Source: JAHRVQ01 sp029941905 (GTDB taxonomy: Bacteria > Pseudomonadota > Gammaproteobacteria > Pseudomonadales > Azotimanducaceae). From it: DNA of 64,000 bases. Below the pieces are notes generated by a model, which saw only the letters and a list, made by a program, of their open reading frames with translations, did not search any database and had not been told where the DNA came from. How positions within the stretch are numbered: the first letter of the stretch is position 1; every line of letters begins with the position of its first letter. The translations under genes were made by a program, and so were the position numbers. Location: contig JAPYTQ010000010.1 in assembly GCA_029941905.1 (NCBI GenBank), positions 75,152 to 139,151 on the forward strand, in the 5' to 3' direction. Of the stretch, positions 9,899 to 18,560 are shown in pieces.

Positions 9899-10465
9899 AT
9901 GCCACAAGATTATGCCAAAAGACATACCACTATCTCTGATTCATCAATAAGTATGCCACGCTGGGCCGTGTTCATCATCGGGTTCCTGTTCGGAATGTTC
10001 ACCATGTTTCTTATCTACTTGTGGAAATTCGTCCCGCTCGATGCAGCCACCCATACCAAAAGTCCCATTGCAGATATTATCTCTGACAAAAAACTCTCTC
10101 GTCTAAACCGCACCATCAAAGAAGAGATCGAGGAGATCCAATGGGACTTTTACGAGATATTTCCTAAATCAGAAGTACCAATCGTCGAAGAATACGCGCC
10201 CCGCGGTGAGAAGATCGTTACCCAGGAAAATTATTCATACGCGTTGCAAACCGGATCGTTTCAAAATCCGGATGATGCCAACAGACTCAGGGCAGAACTT
10301 ATCCTCATCGGCATGCATGTCTACATTCAGGAAATCAACAACGACAATATCAAGTGGCACCGGGTACTGGTGGGTCCTTTTGACTCGAAACTGGAGTTAG
10401 ATCGCGCACGGGATCGCCTGGCTCAAGCAAACATTGAATCAATTCGGTTAAGAATGAACCAGTAA
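9899..10465 (+). CDS. ftsN: FtsN-like cell division protein with SPOR domain
   Basis: A 188-residue bitopic inner-membrane protein: short cytoplasmic N-terminus, one membrane helix at about 21-41, a linker, and a C-terminal SPOR domain from about residue 110 (YALQTGSFQNPDDANRLRAEL ... WHRVLVGPF) that binds denuded peptidoglycan at the septum. The position directly upstream of hslVU is typical of ftsN. A GGTGGAGG Shine-Dalgarno sequence precedes the ATG at 9899. In Pseudomonas argS lies between priA and this gene; it is absent here. Confidence 0.85.
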   Translation: MPQDYAKRHTTISDSSISMPRWAVFIIGFLFGMFTMFLIYLWKFVPLDAATHTKSPIADIISDKKLSRLNRTIKEEIEEIQWDFYEIFPKSEVPIVEEYAPRGEKIVTQENYSYALQTGSFQNPDDANRLRAELILIGMHVYIQEINNDNIKWHRVLVGPFDSKLELDRARDRLAQANIESIRLRMNQ

Positions 10466-10575
10466 ACTCCTGCGCCGCCCACCGGGGAAATCAGCCAGGA
10501 AAACAGGCGGTTGAAATATTGACCCCATGCCCCCACTTATTAAAAGCTACGAACCAGGAAACCAGGGAACTATCA

Positions 10576-11115
10576 GTGGAACAATTTAGAGGCACCACCA
10601 TTTTGTCTGTGCGCCGCGGTAATTCAGTTGTCATTGGTGGCGATGGGCAGGTTTCCATGGGCAATACGGTCATGAAGGGTAATGCTCGCAAGGTCCGACG
10701 ACTATACAAGGACAATGTGATCGCTGGTTTCGCCGGTGGAACAGCAGATGCCTTTACCCTGTTTGAACGCTTCGAAGGTCAATTGGAAAAGCACCAGGGC
10801 CACCTGGTCCGTGCCGCCGTCGAACTGGCCAAAGACTGGCGAACTGACCGGGCATTACGCAGACTGGAGGCTTTGTTAGCCGTTGCCGACAAAGACGCCT
10901 CCCTGATTGTCACCGGTAACGGGGATGTCATAGAGCCGGAACATGGCATCATGGCAATCGGCTCCGGTGGTCCCTTCGCCCAGGCAGCTGCAAATGCCCT
11001 GATCGACAACACTGAACTTGGTGCACGGGATATTGTCGAAAAAGGACTCGCCATTGCCGCAGACATCTGCATTTACACCAATCACGAACGCACTATCGAA
11101 GAGATTACATTTTAG
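10576..11115 (+). CDS. hslV: ATP-dependent protease peptidase subunit HslV
   Basis: The threonine peptidase subunit of the HslUV (ClpQY) protease. The protein begins VEQFRGTTILSVRR; self-processing after RG would expose the first Thr as the N-terminal nucleophile. The GTG at 10576, with AGGGA upstream, gives 179 residues, close to the E. coli length. An in-frame ATG at 10519 would add 19 residues before the processing site and is unlikely. It is followed at 39 bases by its partner hslU. Confidence 0.95.
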   Translation: MEQFRGTTILSVRRGNSVVIGGDGQVSMGNTVMKGNARKVRRLYKDNVIAGFAGGTADAFTLFERFEGQLEKHQGHLVRAAVELAKDWRTDRALRRLEALLAVADKDASLIVTGNGDVIEPEHGIMAIGSGGPFAQAAANALIDNTELGARDIVEKGLAIAADICIYTNHERTIEEITF

Positions 11116-11154
11116 CTGTTAGAACTACTGTGAGAACTAAGGCACGGACTTGAC

Positions 11155-12480
11155 ATGTCGAACATGACCCCCCGCGAGATCGTCCACGAGTTGGACAAGC
11201 ATATTATCGGCCAATCGAGTGCCAAGCGTGCGGTGGCTATCGCACTGAGAAACAGATGGCGGCGTTTACAACTCGACGAAAGGCTTCGAGTAGAAATATC
11301 GCCGAAAAATATTCTGATGATCGGCCCGACAGGCGTGGGTAAAACTGAAATTGCCCGTCGTCTGGCGAGGCTCGCAGCAGCGCCGTTCGTCAAGGTCGAA
11401 GCCACCAAGTTTACCGAAGTTGGTTATGTAGGCCGGGATGTTGAATCTATCATCAGGGACCTCATGGACGCAGCCATTAAATTGCTCCGGGAAGAACAGT
11501 TCAAACAAGTGCAGGCCAGGGCAATTGATGCCGCAGAAGAACGCGTGCTCGATGCATTGCTACCACCTGCACGCACGGAAGATTCCATTGGAGAACGCAA
11601 CAATACAACCCGGCAACTATTTCGAAAAAAATTACGCGAGGGGGATCTGGACGACAAGGAAATCGACATCGAGATGCAAGCACCCTCAATGGGCGTGGAA
11701 ATAATGGCGCCGCCCGGCATGGAAGAAATGACCAGCCAGCTTCAGAATATGTTCTCGTCCATGTCTCCCGGCAAAACCAAGTCCAAAACCCTGAATGTGA
11801 AGGACGCCTTGAAGCACCTTACGGACGAAGAAGCAGGCAAACTAATCAATGAAGATGACCTGAAGGCCAGAGCAATCACCAGCGTCGAGCAAACCGGTAT
11901 TGTTTTCCTTGACGAACTGGACAAGGTCGCCAAACGAGCCGAACACGGAGGCCCGGATGTGTCACGAGAAGGTGTACAGCGGGATCTTTTACCACTAATT
12001 GAAGGCTGCACCGTTTCAACCAAGTACGGAATGATCAAAACTGACCATATTCTTTTTATCGCATCAGGTGCTTTTCACCTAAGCAAACCCTCTGACCTGA
12101 TCCCGGAGTTACAAGGTCGCCTTCCTATCCGTGTTGAGCTGGAGGCCCTGACCGTCAGGGACTTTGAAAGAATTCTGGAAGAACCTGATGCCTCACTCAC
12201 AGAACAATACCAGGCACTGATGCAGACTGAAGACCTGCAGTTGAGCTTTACCGCGGAAGGTATTACCCGCATAGCCGAGATTGCCTGGCAAGTAAACGAA
12301 CGAACTGAAAATATCGGCGCACGACGACTACATACCGTGATGGAACGACTCCTGGAAGAAATATCCTTTGATGGCGGAGACAGATCGAACCCGGATCCCG
12401 TGGTAATCGATGCTGCATACGTGGACGCACATCTGGTGGATCTGGCTAATGATGACGACCTGAGCAGATACATACTCTAG
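11155..12480 (+). CDS. hslU: ATP-dependent protease ATPase subunit HslU
   Basis: The AAA+ unfoldase of HslUV, 441 residues, close to E. coli HslU. Walker A is GPTGVGKT (57-64), Walker B is IVFLDELDK (D253/E254), and the substrate-binding I domain spans about 110-235. The sensor-2 region reads ENIGARRLHTVMERLLEE, and the C-terminus YIL is the tail that docks on HslV. It forms an operon with hslV. Confidence 0.97.
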   Translation: MSNMTPREIVHELDKHIIGQSSAKRAVAIALRNRWRRLQLDERLRVEISPKNILMIGPTGVGKTEIARRLARLAAAPFVKVEATKFTEVGYVGRDVESIIRDLMDAAIKLLREEQFKQVQARAIDAAEERVLDALLPPARTEDSIGERNNTTRQLFRKKLREGDLDDKEIDIEMQAPSMGVEIMAPPGMEEMTSQLQNMFSSMSPGKTKSKTLNVKDALKHLTDEEAGKLINEDDLKARAITSVEQTGIVFLDELDKVAKRAEHGGPDVSREGVQRDLLPLIEGCTVSTKYGMIKTDHILFIASGAFHLSKPSDLIPELQGRLPIRVELEALTVRDFERILEEPDASLTEQYQALMQTEDLQLSFTAEGITRIAEIAWQVNERTENIGARRLHTVMERLLEEISFDGGDRSNPDPVVIDAAYVDAHLVDLANDDDLSRYIL

Positions 12481-12506
12481 CCCGGATAATTCCAGGAAAA
12501 CAAAAG

Positions 12507-12881
12507 ATGATCCCGCAAGAAATTAAACTTCACCAGGTCTCCGGATTGTTAGAACTCGTGTACGAAGACGGTGTTACGTTTAACCTGTCCGCCGAATATT
12601 TAAGGGTCTTCTCTCCCTCCGCAGAAGTACAGGGTCACAGACCTGACCAGGCCGTACTGCAAACCGGCAAGCAGATGGTGAAAATCGCCAACCTGGTTCC
12701 CCAGGGGAACTACGCGATTCGCATCGAATTCTCTGACGGTCACGATACGGGGATCTTCAGTTGGCAATACCTGTTTGAACTCGGCGGCAAACAGGAAGAC
12801 AACTGGGCCGCATATCTCAAACAACTCGAAGATGCCGGTAAGTCACGTCAACCACAGTTCATTGCCGTCGGACGGGACTAG
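12507..12881 (+). CDS. DUF971 (gamma-butyrobetaine hydroxylase-like N-terminal) protein
   Basis: A 124-residue single-domain protein of the DUF971 family. Typical features are LVYEDGVTFNLSAEYLRVFSPSAEVQGH near the N-terminus and the GNYAIRIEFSDGHDTGIFSW core. Such proteins lie next to hslVU in many proteobacteria and have been connected with iron-sulfur proteins in other contexts, but the role here is unknown. It follows hslU by 26 bases, so co-transcription is likely. Confidence 0.85.
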   Translation: MIPQEIKLHQVSGLLELVYEDGVTFNLSAEYLRVFSPSAEVQGHRPDQAVLQTGKQMVKIANLVPQGNYAIRIEFSDGHDTGIFSWQYLFELGGKQEDNWAAYLKQLEDAGKSRQPQFIAVGRD

Positions 12882-12991
12882 TCCAGGCTAGGAAGCTGAC
12901 CGAGAATAGAAACCGTCGCGATGTGAAGCTGATTTGAGTCAGATTGTTGTGTCGTGTACACAAACGCGGTACACAGGCGTAAAATGTACCT

Positions 12992-13822
12992 ATGACTGAA
13001 AAAAAGACTGACGAAGAGACCACACATTTCGGATTCAAGAAGGTTCCGATCCGCGAAAAGGCGAGTAAAGTCGCCGAAGTTTTCCATTCTGTTGCTTCAA
13101 AATACGACCTGATGAATGACGTGATGTCCCTCGGTAGTCATCGCTTGATGAAGCAATTTGCAGTTGAACAAACCTCAGCTCGAAAAGGCCACACAATCCT
13201 GGATCTTGCGGGCGGCACAGGGGATCTGGCTGCCAGGCTGGCACCCATGGTGGGTGATGCTGGTCAGGTTATTCTATGTGATATCAACCAGTCCATGCTA
13301 TCCCAGGGCCGTGATCGGCTCCTCGACAAGGGGATTGTCGGCACTGTCACTTACCTGCAGGCAGACGCAGAAAACCTCCCCTTGCCAGACGAGCATTTGA
13401 ACGCAGTCACCATCGCCTTCGGATTGCGTAACTTTACTCGCAAGGAAGTCGCCCTGGAATCCATGTTGCGAGTCTTAAAACCTGGCGGCCGGTTGGTGAT
13501 CCTGGAGTTTTCGACACCAAAAAACGCGGTCATCAAGTCGGCTTATGAAAAATTTTCAGGGTTCTGGCCTAAGATTGGTAAAACGCTGACAGGTGACCAG
13601 GACAGCTACCAGTACCTGGTTGACTCCATCAAGATGCATCCCGACCAGGAAGCGTTAAAACAAATGATGCAGGATGCCGGGTATGTTAAATGCGTTTATC
13701 ACAATCTACTCAATGGCATTGCCGCGATCCACGTTGGTCGTAAACCAAGGGATTCAAATCCGTCGGATAATTCTGCTGAAGGTGGTTCTGCTGAAGATAG
13801 TTCCGCCGAAACAAGCTCGTAG
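12992..13822 (+). CDS. ubiE: Ubiquinone/menaquinone biosynthesis C-methyltransferase UbiE
   Basis: The SAM-dependent C-methyltransferase of ubiquinone (and menaquinone) synthesis. It starts with the family segment THFGFKKVP; SAM motif I is DLAGGTGD (71-78), and NAVTIAFGLRNFT and LKPGGRLVILEFS follow. The last 25 or so residues are a low-complexity Ser/Ala/Glu tail made of three xxSAE units, absent from the usual 250-residue enzyme. It is upstream of ubiB; ubiJ, which often lies between them, is missing. Confidence 0.95.
   Translation: MTEKKTDEETTHFGFKKVPIREKASKVAEVFHSVASKYDLMNDVMSLGSHRLMKQFAVEQTSARKGHTILDLAGGTGDLAARLAPMVGDAGQVILCDINQSMLSQGRDRLLDKGIVGTVTYLQADAENLPLPDEHLNAVTIAFGLRNFTRKEVALESMLRVLKPGGRLVILEFSTPKNAVIKSAYEKFSGFWPKIGKTLTGDQDSYQYLVDSIKMHPDQEALKQMMQDAGYVKCVYHNLLNGIAAIHVGRKPRDSNPSDNSAEGGSAEDSSAETSS
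13766..13810 (+). repeat. 3 x 15-bp in-frame repeat in the 3' end of ubiE
   Basis: Three consecutive 15-base units encode DNSAE, GGSAE and DSSAE. They form most of the C-terminal tail of UbiE beyond the methyltransferase fold. The copies differ at several bases, so this is an older duplication within the coding sequence. Confidence 0.7.
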
Positions 13823-13830
13823 ACATAAAC

Positions 13831-15468
13831 ATGCGAATTCTACGTATTTTTAAAATATTATTCATCGCTGCGCGACACAGGCTCGATCGCCTGCTGCCTC
13901 AGGCGGTGCTGCCACTCTGGCTAAAAATTCTGCTATTGCCACTTCGGCTATTTCCTGAACCGAAGGAATCGCCAGCAGCCTCGCTGCGAATCATGTTCGA
14001 ACAACTCGGACCTATCTTTGTAAAATTCGGTCAAATACTCTCCACACGACGAGACCTGTTCGAACCAGATACCGCGGACGAATTGCAGAAGCTGCAGGAC
14101 CAGGTGCCGCCCTTCCCAAGCGAGTCAGCCCGGTCTGTTGTCGAACAAAGCCTTGAGAAGCCCATTGATGAGTTATTTGACAATTTCGAAGATATTCCTC
14201 TGGCCTCCGCGTCCGTCGCCCAAATTCATTGCGCTCATTTGAAAACCGGAGAAGAAGTCGTTGTTAAGATCATCCGCCCGGGCATCGAAAAAGTCGTCAG
14301 GAAGGACCTCGAGATCATGCACCTGTTGGCAAGATTGCTGTTGAAGATCTGGAAAGATGCGATCCGCTTGCACCCTGACGATATAGTTAGAGACTACGAA
14401 CGGGTAATTCTCGACGAGCTCGATCTTCAACTGGAAACTGCCAATACAATTCGGTTAAAGAATAATTGGGACCTGTCCGGCAAGCTCTATGTGCCCCAGG
14501 TTTACCAGGACTATTGTCGAAAGGACGTCATGGTAATGGAACGAATATACGGCATGAGTTCAGCAAATGTCACAGCCATGCGTGAATCTGGCGTCGACAT
14601 GAAAAAACTCTCTCATCTCGGTGTGGAGATTTTTTTCACTCAGGTCTTCGAAGACAATTTCTTCCACGCGGATATGCACCCGGGTAATGTGTTTATTGAT
14701 GCTACCGACCCGAAGAATCCGACTTATATTGCCCTCGACTGCGCCATCATGGGCTCGCTGACTGAAGCTGATAAGTCTTACCTCGCGAAAAATCTGCTGG
14801 CTTTTTTCCAACGTGACTATCACGAGGTAGCGCGATTACATGTTGAGAGCGGCTGGGTCCCGATGGACACTGATATCAGGGAATTTGAGACCGTCATCAG
14901 GAGCGTCTGCGACCCTATTTTTCAAAAACCCATCAAGGAAATATCATTCGGTAGAATGCTGGTCAGCCTGTTCCAGACCGCCCGGCGCTTTGATATGGAG
15001 GTCCAGCCCCAATTGGTGCTGTTGCAAAAAACGTTACTCAATATCGAAGGAATGGGCCGGCAGATAAACCCGGACCTGGATCTGTGGGAAACCGCCGCTC
15101 CCTTTATGGAAAAATGGATGCGAGAACGTATGGGCTTCAGCGGCGTGTTTAAACGTATCACCAACAACGCGCCTTATTGGCTGGAACAGTTGCCGGACAT
15201 GCCTCAACTGGCATTTGATGCGCTGAACGAGTTCAAGATGCTAAGCAGGAATAACAGAGAGCAGACCGTCATGCTGGCAAAGCTGAATACCGAACTCGCT
15301 ACCCAGCGTAAGCAAAGATCCTATAGTCGTCTTGGCGGGTTCGCATTAATCCTGGCCTTGTTCGGTATTTTGTTGCCCAGCGTCGGCGCAGCAAGCCAGC
15401 AAGATGCCCTGTTGGGCGCATCCGTGCTGGGAAGCATTGGCGTCTACTGGATGTTTATCCGACCCTGA
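13831..15468 (+). CDS. ubiB: Ubiquinone biosynthesis protein UbiB (atypical kinase/ATPase)
   Basis: A 545-residue member of the ABC1/ADCK/UbiB family needed for ubiquinone synthesis. It has the family KxGQ motif (K65-Q68, FVKFGQ), then STRRDLFEPD, an atypical protein-kinase-like core (VVVKIIRPG, HADMHPGNVF, ALDCAIMG), and two C-terminal membrane helices at about 505-541. It lies 8 bases after ubiE, so the two are an operon. Confidence 0.95.
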   Translation: MRILRIFKILFIAARHRLDRLLPQAVLPLWLKILLLPLRLFPEPKESPAASLRIMFEQLGPIFVKFGQILSTRRDLFEPDTADELQKLQDQVPPFPSESARSVVEQSLEKPIDELFDNFEDIPLASASVAQIHCAHLKTGEEVVVKIIRPGIEKVVRKDLEIMHLLARLLLKIWKDAIRLHPDDIVRDYERVILDELDLQLETANTIRLKNNWDLSGKLYVPQVYQDYCRKDVMVMERIYGMSSANVTAMRESGVDMKKLSHLGVEIFFTQVFEDNFFHADMHPGNVFIDATDPKNPTYIALDCAIMGSLTEADKSYLAKNLLAFFQRDYHEVARLHVESGWVPMDTDIREFETVIRSVCDPIFQKPIKEISFGRMLVSLFQTARRFDMEVQPQLVLLQKTLLNIEGMGRQINPDLDLWETAAPFMEKWMRERMGFSGVFKRITNNAPYWLEQLPDMPQLAFDALNEFKMLSRNNREQTVMLAKLNTELATQRKQRSYSRLGGFALILALFGILLPSVGAASQQDALLGASVLGSIGVYWMFIRP

Positions 15469-15512
15469 CATGCTATTCTCGCCCACTTTTTACGACCTGA
15501 CTATTCAATATC

Positions 15513-15914
15513 ATGGCTATGAGTGATCCCGGCTGGCTTGCCGACGTTAAGTTCTCTGAACAGGGTTTGATTCCCGCCATCGCCCAAGATGCGGTAAGCG
15601 AGCGTATCCTGATGGTTGCCTGGATGAACCCGGAAGCACTAGTAGAGACCGTCAATTCCGGACAGGCGGTCTACTGGTCCAGATCAAGGCAGAAACTGTG
15701 GCGAAAAGGCGAAGAATCAGGGCACACCCAGCAAATCAGGGAAATCCGGCTGGACTGCGACGCAGATGTGTTAATATTAAAAGTTGAGCAAATGGGTGGC
15801 ATCGCTTGTCACACTGGCCGGGAGTCATGTTTCTTCAGGATACTAAGAGATGGTACCTGGCATTCAGTAGATCCTGTCATCAAATCACCCAAGGAAATAT
15901 ACAAGCGTGAGTGA
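15513..15914 (+). CDS. hisI: Phosphoribosyl-AMP cyclohydrolase
   Basis: Opens the purine ring of phosphoribosyl-AMP in histidine synthesis. Recognisable segments are LMVAWMNPEAL, VYWSRSRQKLWRKGEESGHTQ and LDCDADVLILKVEQ, with metal-binding acidic residues and the C-terminal GIACHTGRESCFF cysteines. ATGs at 15513 and 15519 are both possible. It overlaps hisE by 8 bases; the hisI and hisE functions are separate genes here, unlike the fused E. coli protein. Confidence 0.95.
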   Translation: MAMSDPGWLADVKFSEQGLIPAIAQDAVSERILMVAWMNPEALVETVNSGQAVYWSRSRQKLWRKGEESGHTQQIREIRLDCDADVLILKVEQMGGIACHTGRESCFFRILRDGTWHSVDPVIKSPKEIYKRE

Positions 15915-16251
15915 CGATGTGCTAAAACGTCTCCAGATGGTACTGGAGCAACGAAAACAGGCGGACCCTGAAGTATCCTATGTGGCAGGTTTGTTTGACG
16001 CCGGTCTCAACAAGATACTGGAGAAAATCGGCGAAGAAGCCGTCGAAACAATACTGGCAGCCAAAGATGCGCAGGGCTCTAAACCCGATAGCCCGGAGCG
16101 AACTGAGGTTATCAGGGAAACAGCAGACCTCTGGTTTCACTCACTGGTGATGTTAAGTCACCTGAATATAGACTATAGCGAACTGCTGACAGAACTGGAA
16201 AATCGATTCGGCACTTCGGGCCTGGCTGAGAAAGCGGCCCGGAGCACGTAA
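15907..16251 (+). CDS. hisE: Phosphoribosyl-ATP pyrophosphatase
   Basis: Removes pyrophosphate from phosphoribosyl-ATP, the step before HisI. The 114-residue protein has the MazG-like helical fold with the metal-binding KIGEEAVETILAAKD segment and RETADLWFHSLVML. It starts at GTG 15907 inside the end of hisI and is followed by tatA. Confidence 0.95.
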   Translation: MSDDVLKRLQMVLEQRKQADPEVSYVAGLFDAGLNKILEKIGEEAVETILAAKDAQGSKPDSPERTEVIRETADLWFHSLVMLSHLNIDYSELLTELENRFGTSGLAEKAARST

Positions 16252-16266
16252 AGAAGGAGACAAAAA

Positions 16267-16497
16267 ATGTCATTTGGTGTAACAGAACTCATTATCATTG
16301 CAGTAATCGTATTGCTTCTGTTTGGGACTACAAAACTGAAATCGCTGGGCAGCGATCTTGGATCAGCAATCAAGGGATTCCGATCTGCTATGGACCAGGA
16401 CGACAAGCCAGCACAATTGAAAGCAGACGATCCCAAAACAATACCGGAAGCCACACAAAAAACAGAAGTTGAAACAGCAGCCAAGAAAGATTCATAA
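16267..16497 (+). CDS. tatA: Sec-independent protein translocase subunit TatA
   Basis: A small pore-forming Tat subunit, 76 residues. One N-terminal membrane helix (about 4-20) is followed by the FG hinge (LFGTTKLKSLG), the amphipathic helix (LGSAIKGFRSAM) and a charged tail. GAAGGAGA precedes the ATG. First gene of tatABC, downstream of hisE as in Pseudomonas. Confidence 0.95.
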   Translation: MSFGVTELIIIAVIVLLLFGTTKLKSLGSDLGSAIKGFRSAMDQDDKPAQLKADDPKTIPEATQKTEVETAAKKDS

Positions 16498-16503
16498 CAA
16501 CTG

Positions 16504-16911
16504 ATGTTTGATGTCGGATTCCCCGAAATACTCCTTGTCAGCGTGGTTGCTTTGCTCTTTATCGGACCTGAACGGCTACCGGAAACCGTCCGCACCATAA
16601 TGCTATGGTTGGGCAGAATCCGGACAAGTTTCGCAAATATCAAAACCGAGATCGAGCAGGAAATAGGCGCTGACGAAATTCGACGGCAAATTTACAACGA
16701 GTCGATCATGACCGAACTGGACAAATCGAAACAACAGATCCAGGACGCCATACAAACAACAGACAATACGATTAGCGAATTAAAAAACACCATTAGTAAC
16801 CCACTCCAAAGCAGTCACACTGAAGACGAACCGCTGCAGGATATTTCAGCAAAACCGGAAAAAGCAGAGCCAGACAGTGACGAAGCAAAACGATCAGAAT
16901 CCGGAGGCTGA
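16504..16911 (+). CDS. tatB: Sec-independent protein translocase subunit TatB
   Basis: The substrate-receptor partner of TatC. The 135-residue protein has one N-terminal membrane helix, the GPERLPE hinge diagnostic of TatB (about residues 21-27), a long amphipathic helix and an acidic C-terminal tail. Its 3' end overlaps tatC by 35 bases, which implies coupled translation. Confidence 0.95.
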   Translation: MFDVGFPEILLVSVVALLFIGPERLPETVRTIMLWLGRIRTSFANIKTEIEQEIGADEIRRQIYNESIMTELDKSKQQIQDAIQTTDNTISELKNTISNPLQSSHTEDEPLQDISAKPEKAEPDSDEAKRSESGG

Positions 16912-17635
16912 AGGCCAGCCCCTTGTAGAACACCTGATTGAACTGCGTTCTCGCATACTTCGAGGACTGGTTTCAATACTGATTATTTTCCTGCCGTTGT
17001 TTTATTTCGCCAACGAAATTTATCATTTCGTCTCTGCACCACTACTTGCGGTCCTGCCGGAAGGAACCAGCATGATCGCAACAGAAGTTGCTTCGCCGTT
17101 TTTAACACCCTTCAAACTTACCCTGGTACTGGCAATATTTATTGCCATGCCCTATATCCTGCATCAGCTGTGGAGCTTTATCGCGCCCGGTCTGTACAAG
17201 ACTGAAAAGCGCCTCGCGATGCCCTTGCTGGTGTCCAGTATCGTGTTGTTCTACACAGGCATTGCGTTTGCCTTCTATGTGGTGTTTCCGCTGGTATTCA
17301 GCTTCTTCACGCGAGTTGCCCCGGAAGATGTCACTATAATGACGGATATCAACCGTTACCTTGATTTTGTACTCAAGCTGTTTTTTGCATTTGGACTCGC
17401 TTTCGAGATTCCCATCGCCACCGTACTAGTGGTGTGGACAGGTGCCAGCACGGTTGAGAGTCTGCGGGCCAAACGCCCTTATGTCATCGTTGGCTGTTTT
17501 GTGCTCGGCATGCTATTGACACCGCCAGACGTGATTTCCCAACTCCTGCTGGCAGTACCCATGTGGGTTTTATTCGAGATAGGCATTATTTTCTCGATGG
17601 TAGTGAAACCGTCAGAGGATGCCCCGGAAAGCTAA
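16877..17635 (+). CDS. tatC: Sec-independent protein translocase subunit TatC
   Basis: Multispanning Tat receptor that recognises twin-arginine signal peptides. The 252-residue protein has six hydrophobic segments. Family motifs are HLIELRSRILR near the N-terminus, VASPFLTPFKLTL, PYILHQLWSFIAPGLY and FGLAFEIPIATVLVVW. The start is GTG at 16877 inside tatB. The gene converges on xthA with a single base between the stops and no terminator visible. Confidence 0.96.
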   Translation: MTKQNDQNPEAEGQPLVEHLIELRSRILRGLVSILIIFLPLFYFANEIYHFVSAPLLAVLPEGTSMIATEVASPFLTPFKLTLVLAIFIAMPYILHQLWSFIAPGLYKTEKRLAMPLLVSSIVLFYTGIAFAFYVVFPLVFSFFTRVAPEDVTIMTDINRYLDFVLKLFFAFGLAFEIPIATVLVVWTGASTVESLRAKRPYVIVGCFVLGMLLTPPDVISQLLLAVPMWVLFEIGIIFSMVVKPSEDAPES

Positions 17636-17636
17636 C

Positions 17637-18407
17637 TTAATTTACATCGACACCAACAGGGCAGTGGTCCGAACCCTTGACGTCTTTTAGAATATACGCA
17701 TTCGACACTTTTCTTGCTGCACTTCGGGAAGCGAGTATATAGTCAATCCGCCACCCAACATTGTCAGCACGGGCATTGCCCCACTGTCGCCACCAGCTGT
17801 AGTGCCCCACTTCACCAGGGTGCTGTTGCCTGAAAACATCCACCCAACCGTCATCTACCCAGTCCGTCATGACCTGTCTTTCCTCCGGCAGGAACCCGCT
17901 GGATTTCTGGTTGGTCTTCGGCCGGGCAAGGTCGATTTCATGATGAGCCGTGTTGTAATCACCAACCACAAACACCGGGCCTCGTTTTCTCGCCTTGTCT
18001 ATCTTTCGCTTAACCGCTTCGTAGAAGCCCAGCTTATAGGGCACTCGACTATTGTCCCTGTTTTTACCATTACCCTTTGGAAAGTAGACCGATGCGATGG
18101 CGGTGCGACCGAAGTGAGCCATAATAAACCTGCCTTCGATATCAAACCGCTCATCATCTACACTTCGGTCAATTTTTGAGGGTGCCTGGCGACTGTAAAT
18201 TCCCACCCCGCTATAGCCAGGACGCTCAGCTGGTGAGAACGACGCATGCCAGCCATCCGGTGACCTGACATTCATCTCAAGTTGCTCCGGAAAGGCCCTC
18301 ACTTCCTGCAAGCAGACAACATCTGCCTCACTCACCGCTATAAATTCAAGATATCCCTTCTTCACACAGGCTCGGAGCCCGTTGACGTTCCAGCTTATCA
18401 ATCTCAT
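17637..18407 (-). CDS. xthA: Exodeoxyribonuclease III
   Basis: An AP endonuclease / 3'-5' exonuclease of base-excision repair. The endonuclease/exonuclease/phosphatase fold is shown by ISWNVNGLRA (N7), LQEVR (E35), GDYNTAHHEIDL (near 148-159) and the C-terminal SDHCPV (D247, H248). At 256 residues it has the family length. It is on the strand opposite tatC. Confidence 0.95.
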   Translation of the reverse strand: MRLISWNVNGLRACVKKGYLEFIAVSEADVVCLQEVRAFPEQLEMNVRSPDGWHASFSPAERPGYSGVGIYSRQAPSKIDRSVDDERFDIEGRFIMAHFGRTAIASVYFPKGNGKNRDNSRVPYKLGFYEAVKRKIDKARKRGPVFVVGDYNTAHHEIDLARPKTNQKSSGFLPEERQVMTDWVDDGWVDVFRQQHPGEVGHYSWWRQWGNARADNVGWRIDYILASRSAARKVSNAYILKDVKGSDHCPVGVDVN

Positions 18408-18560
18408 TTTTTTCGGCTAACTCAAGGCGTTTAGAGCAACCTAAACCAGCAACTGAAAGACATCAAGAGGAACACACTGGTCACCACACCTGCAATTACA
18501 AGCGCTGGGAACTACAGCCCCTGTGTGCCATCATGAGGCATTCTTAATCGGGAGAATCAT

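Noticed and set aside
12882..12991. GTGTACAC-type palindromes before ubiE as an operator
   Set aside because: Short, low-information palindromes with no known regulator match; not enough evidence to annotate.
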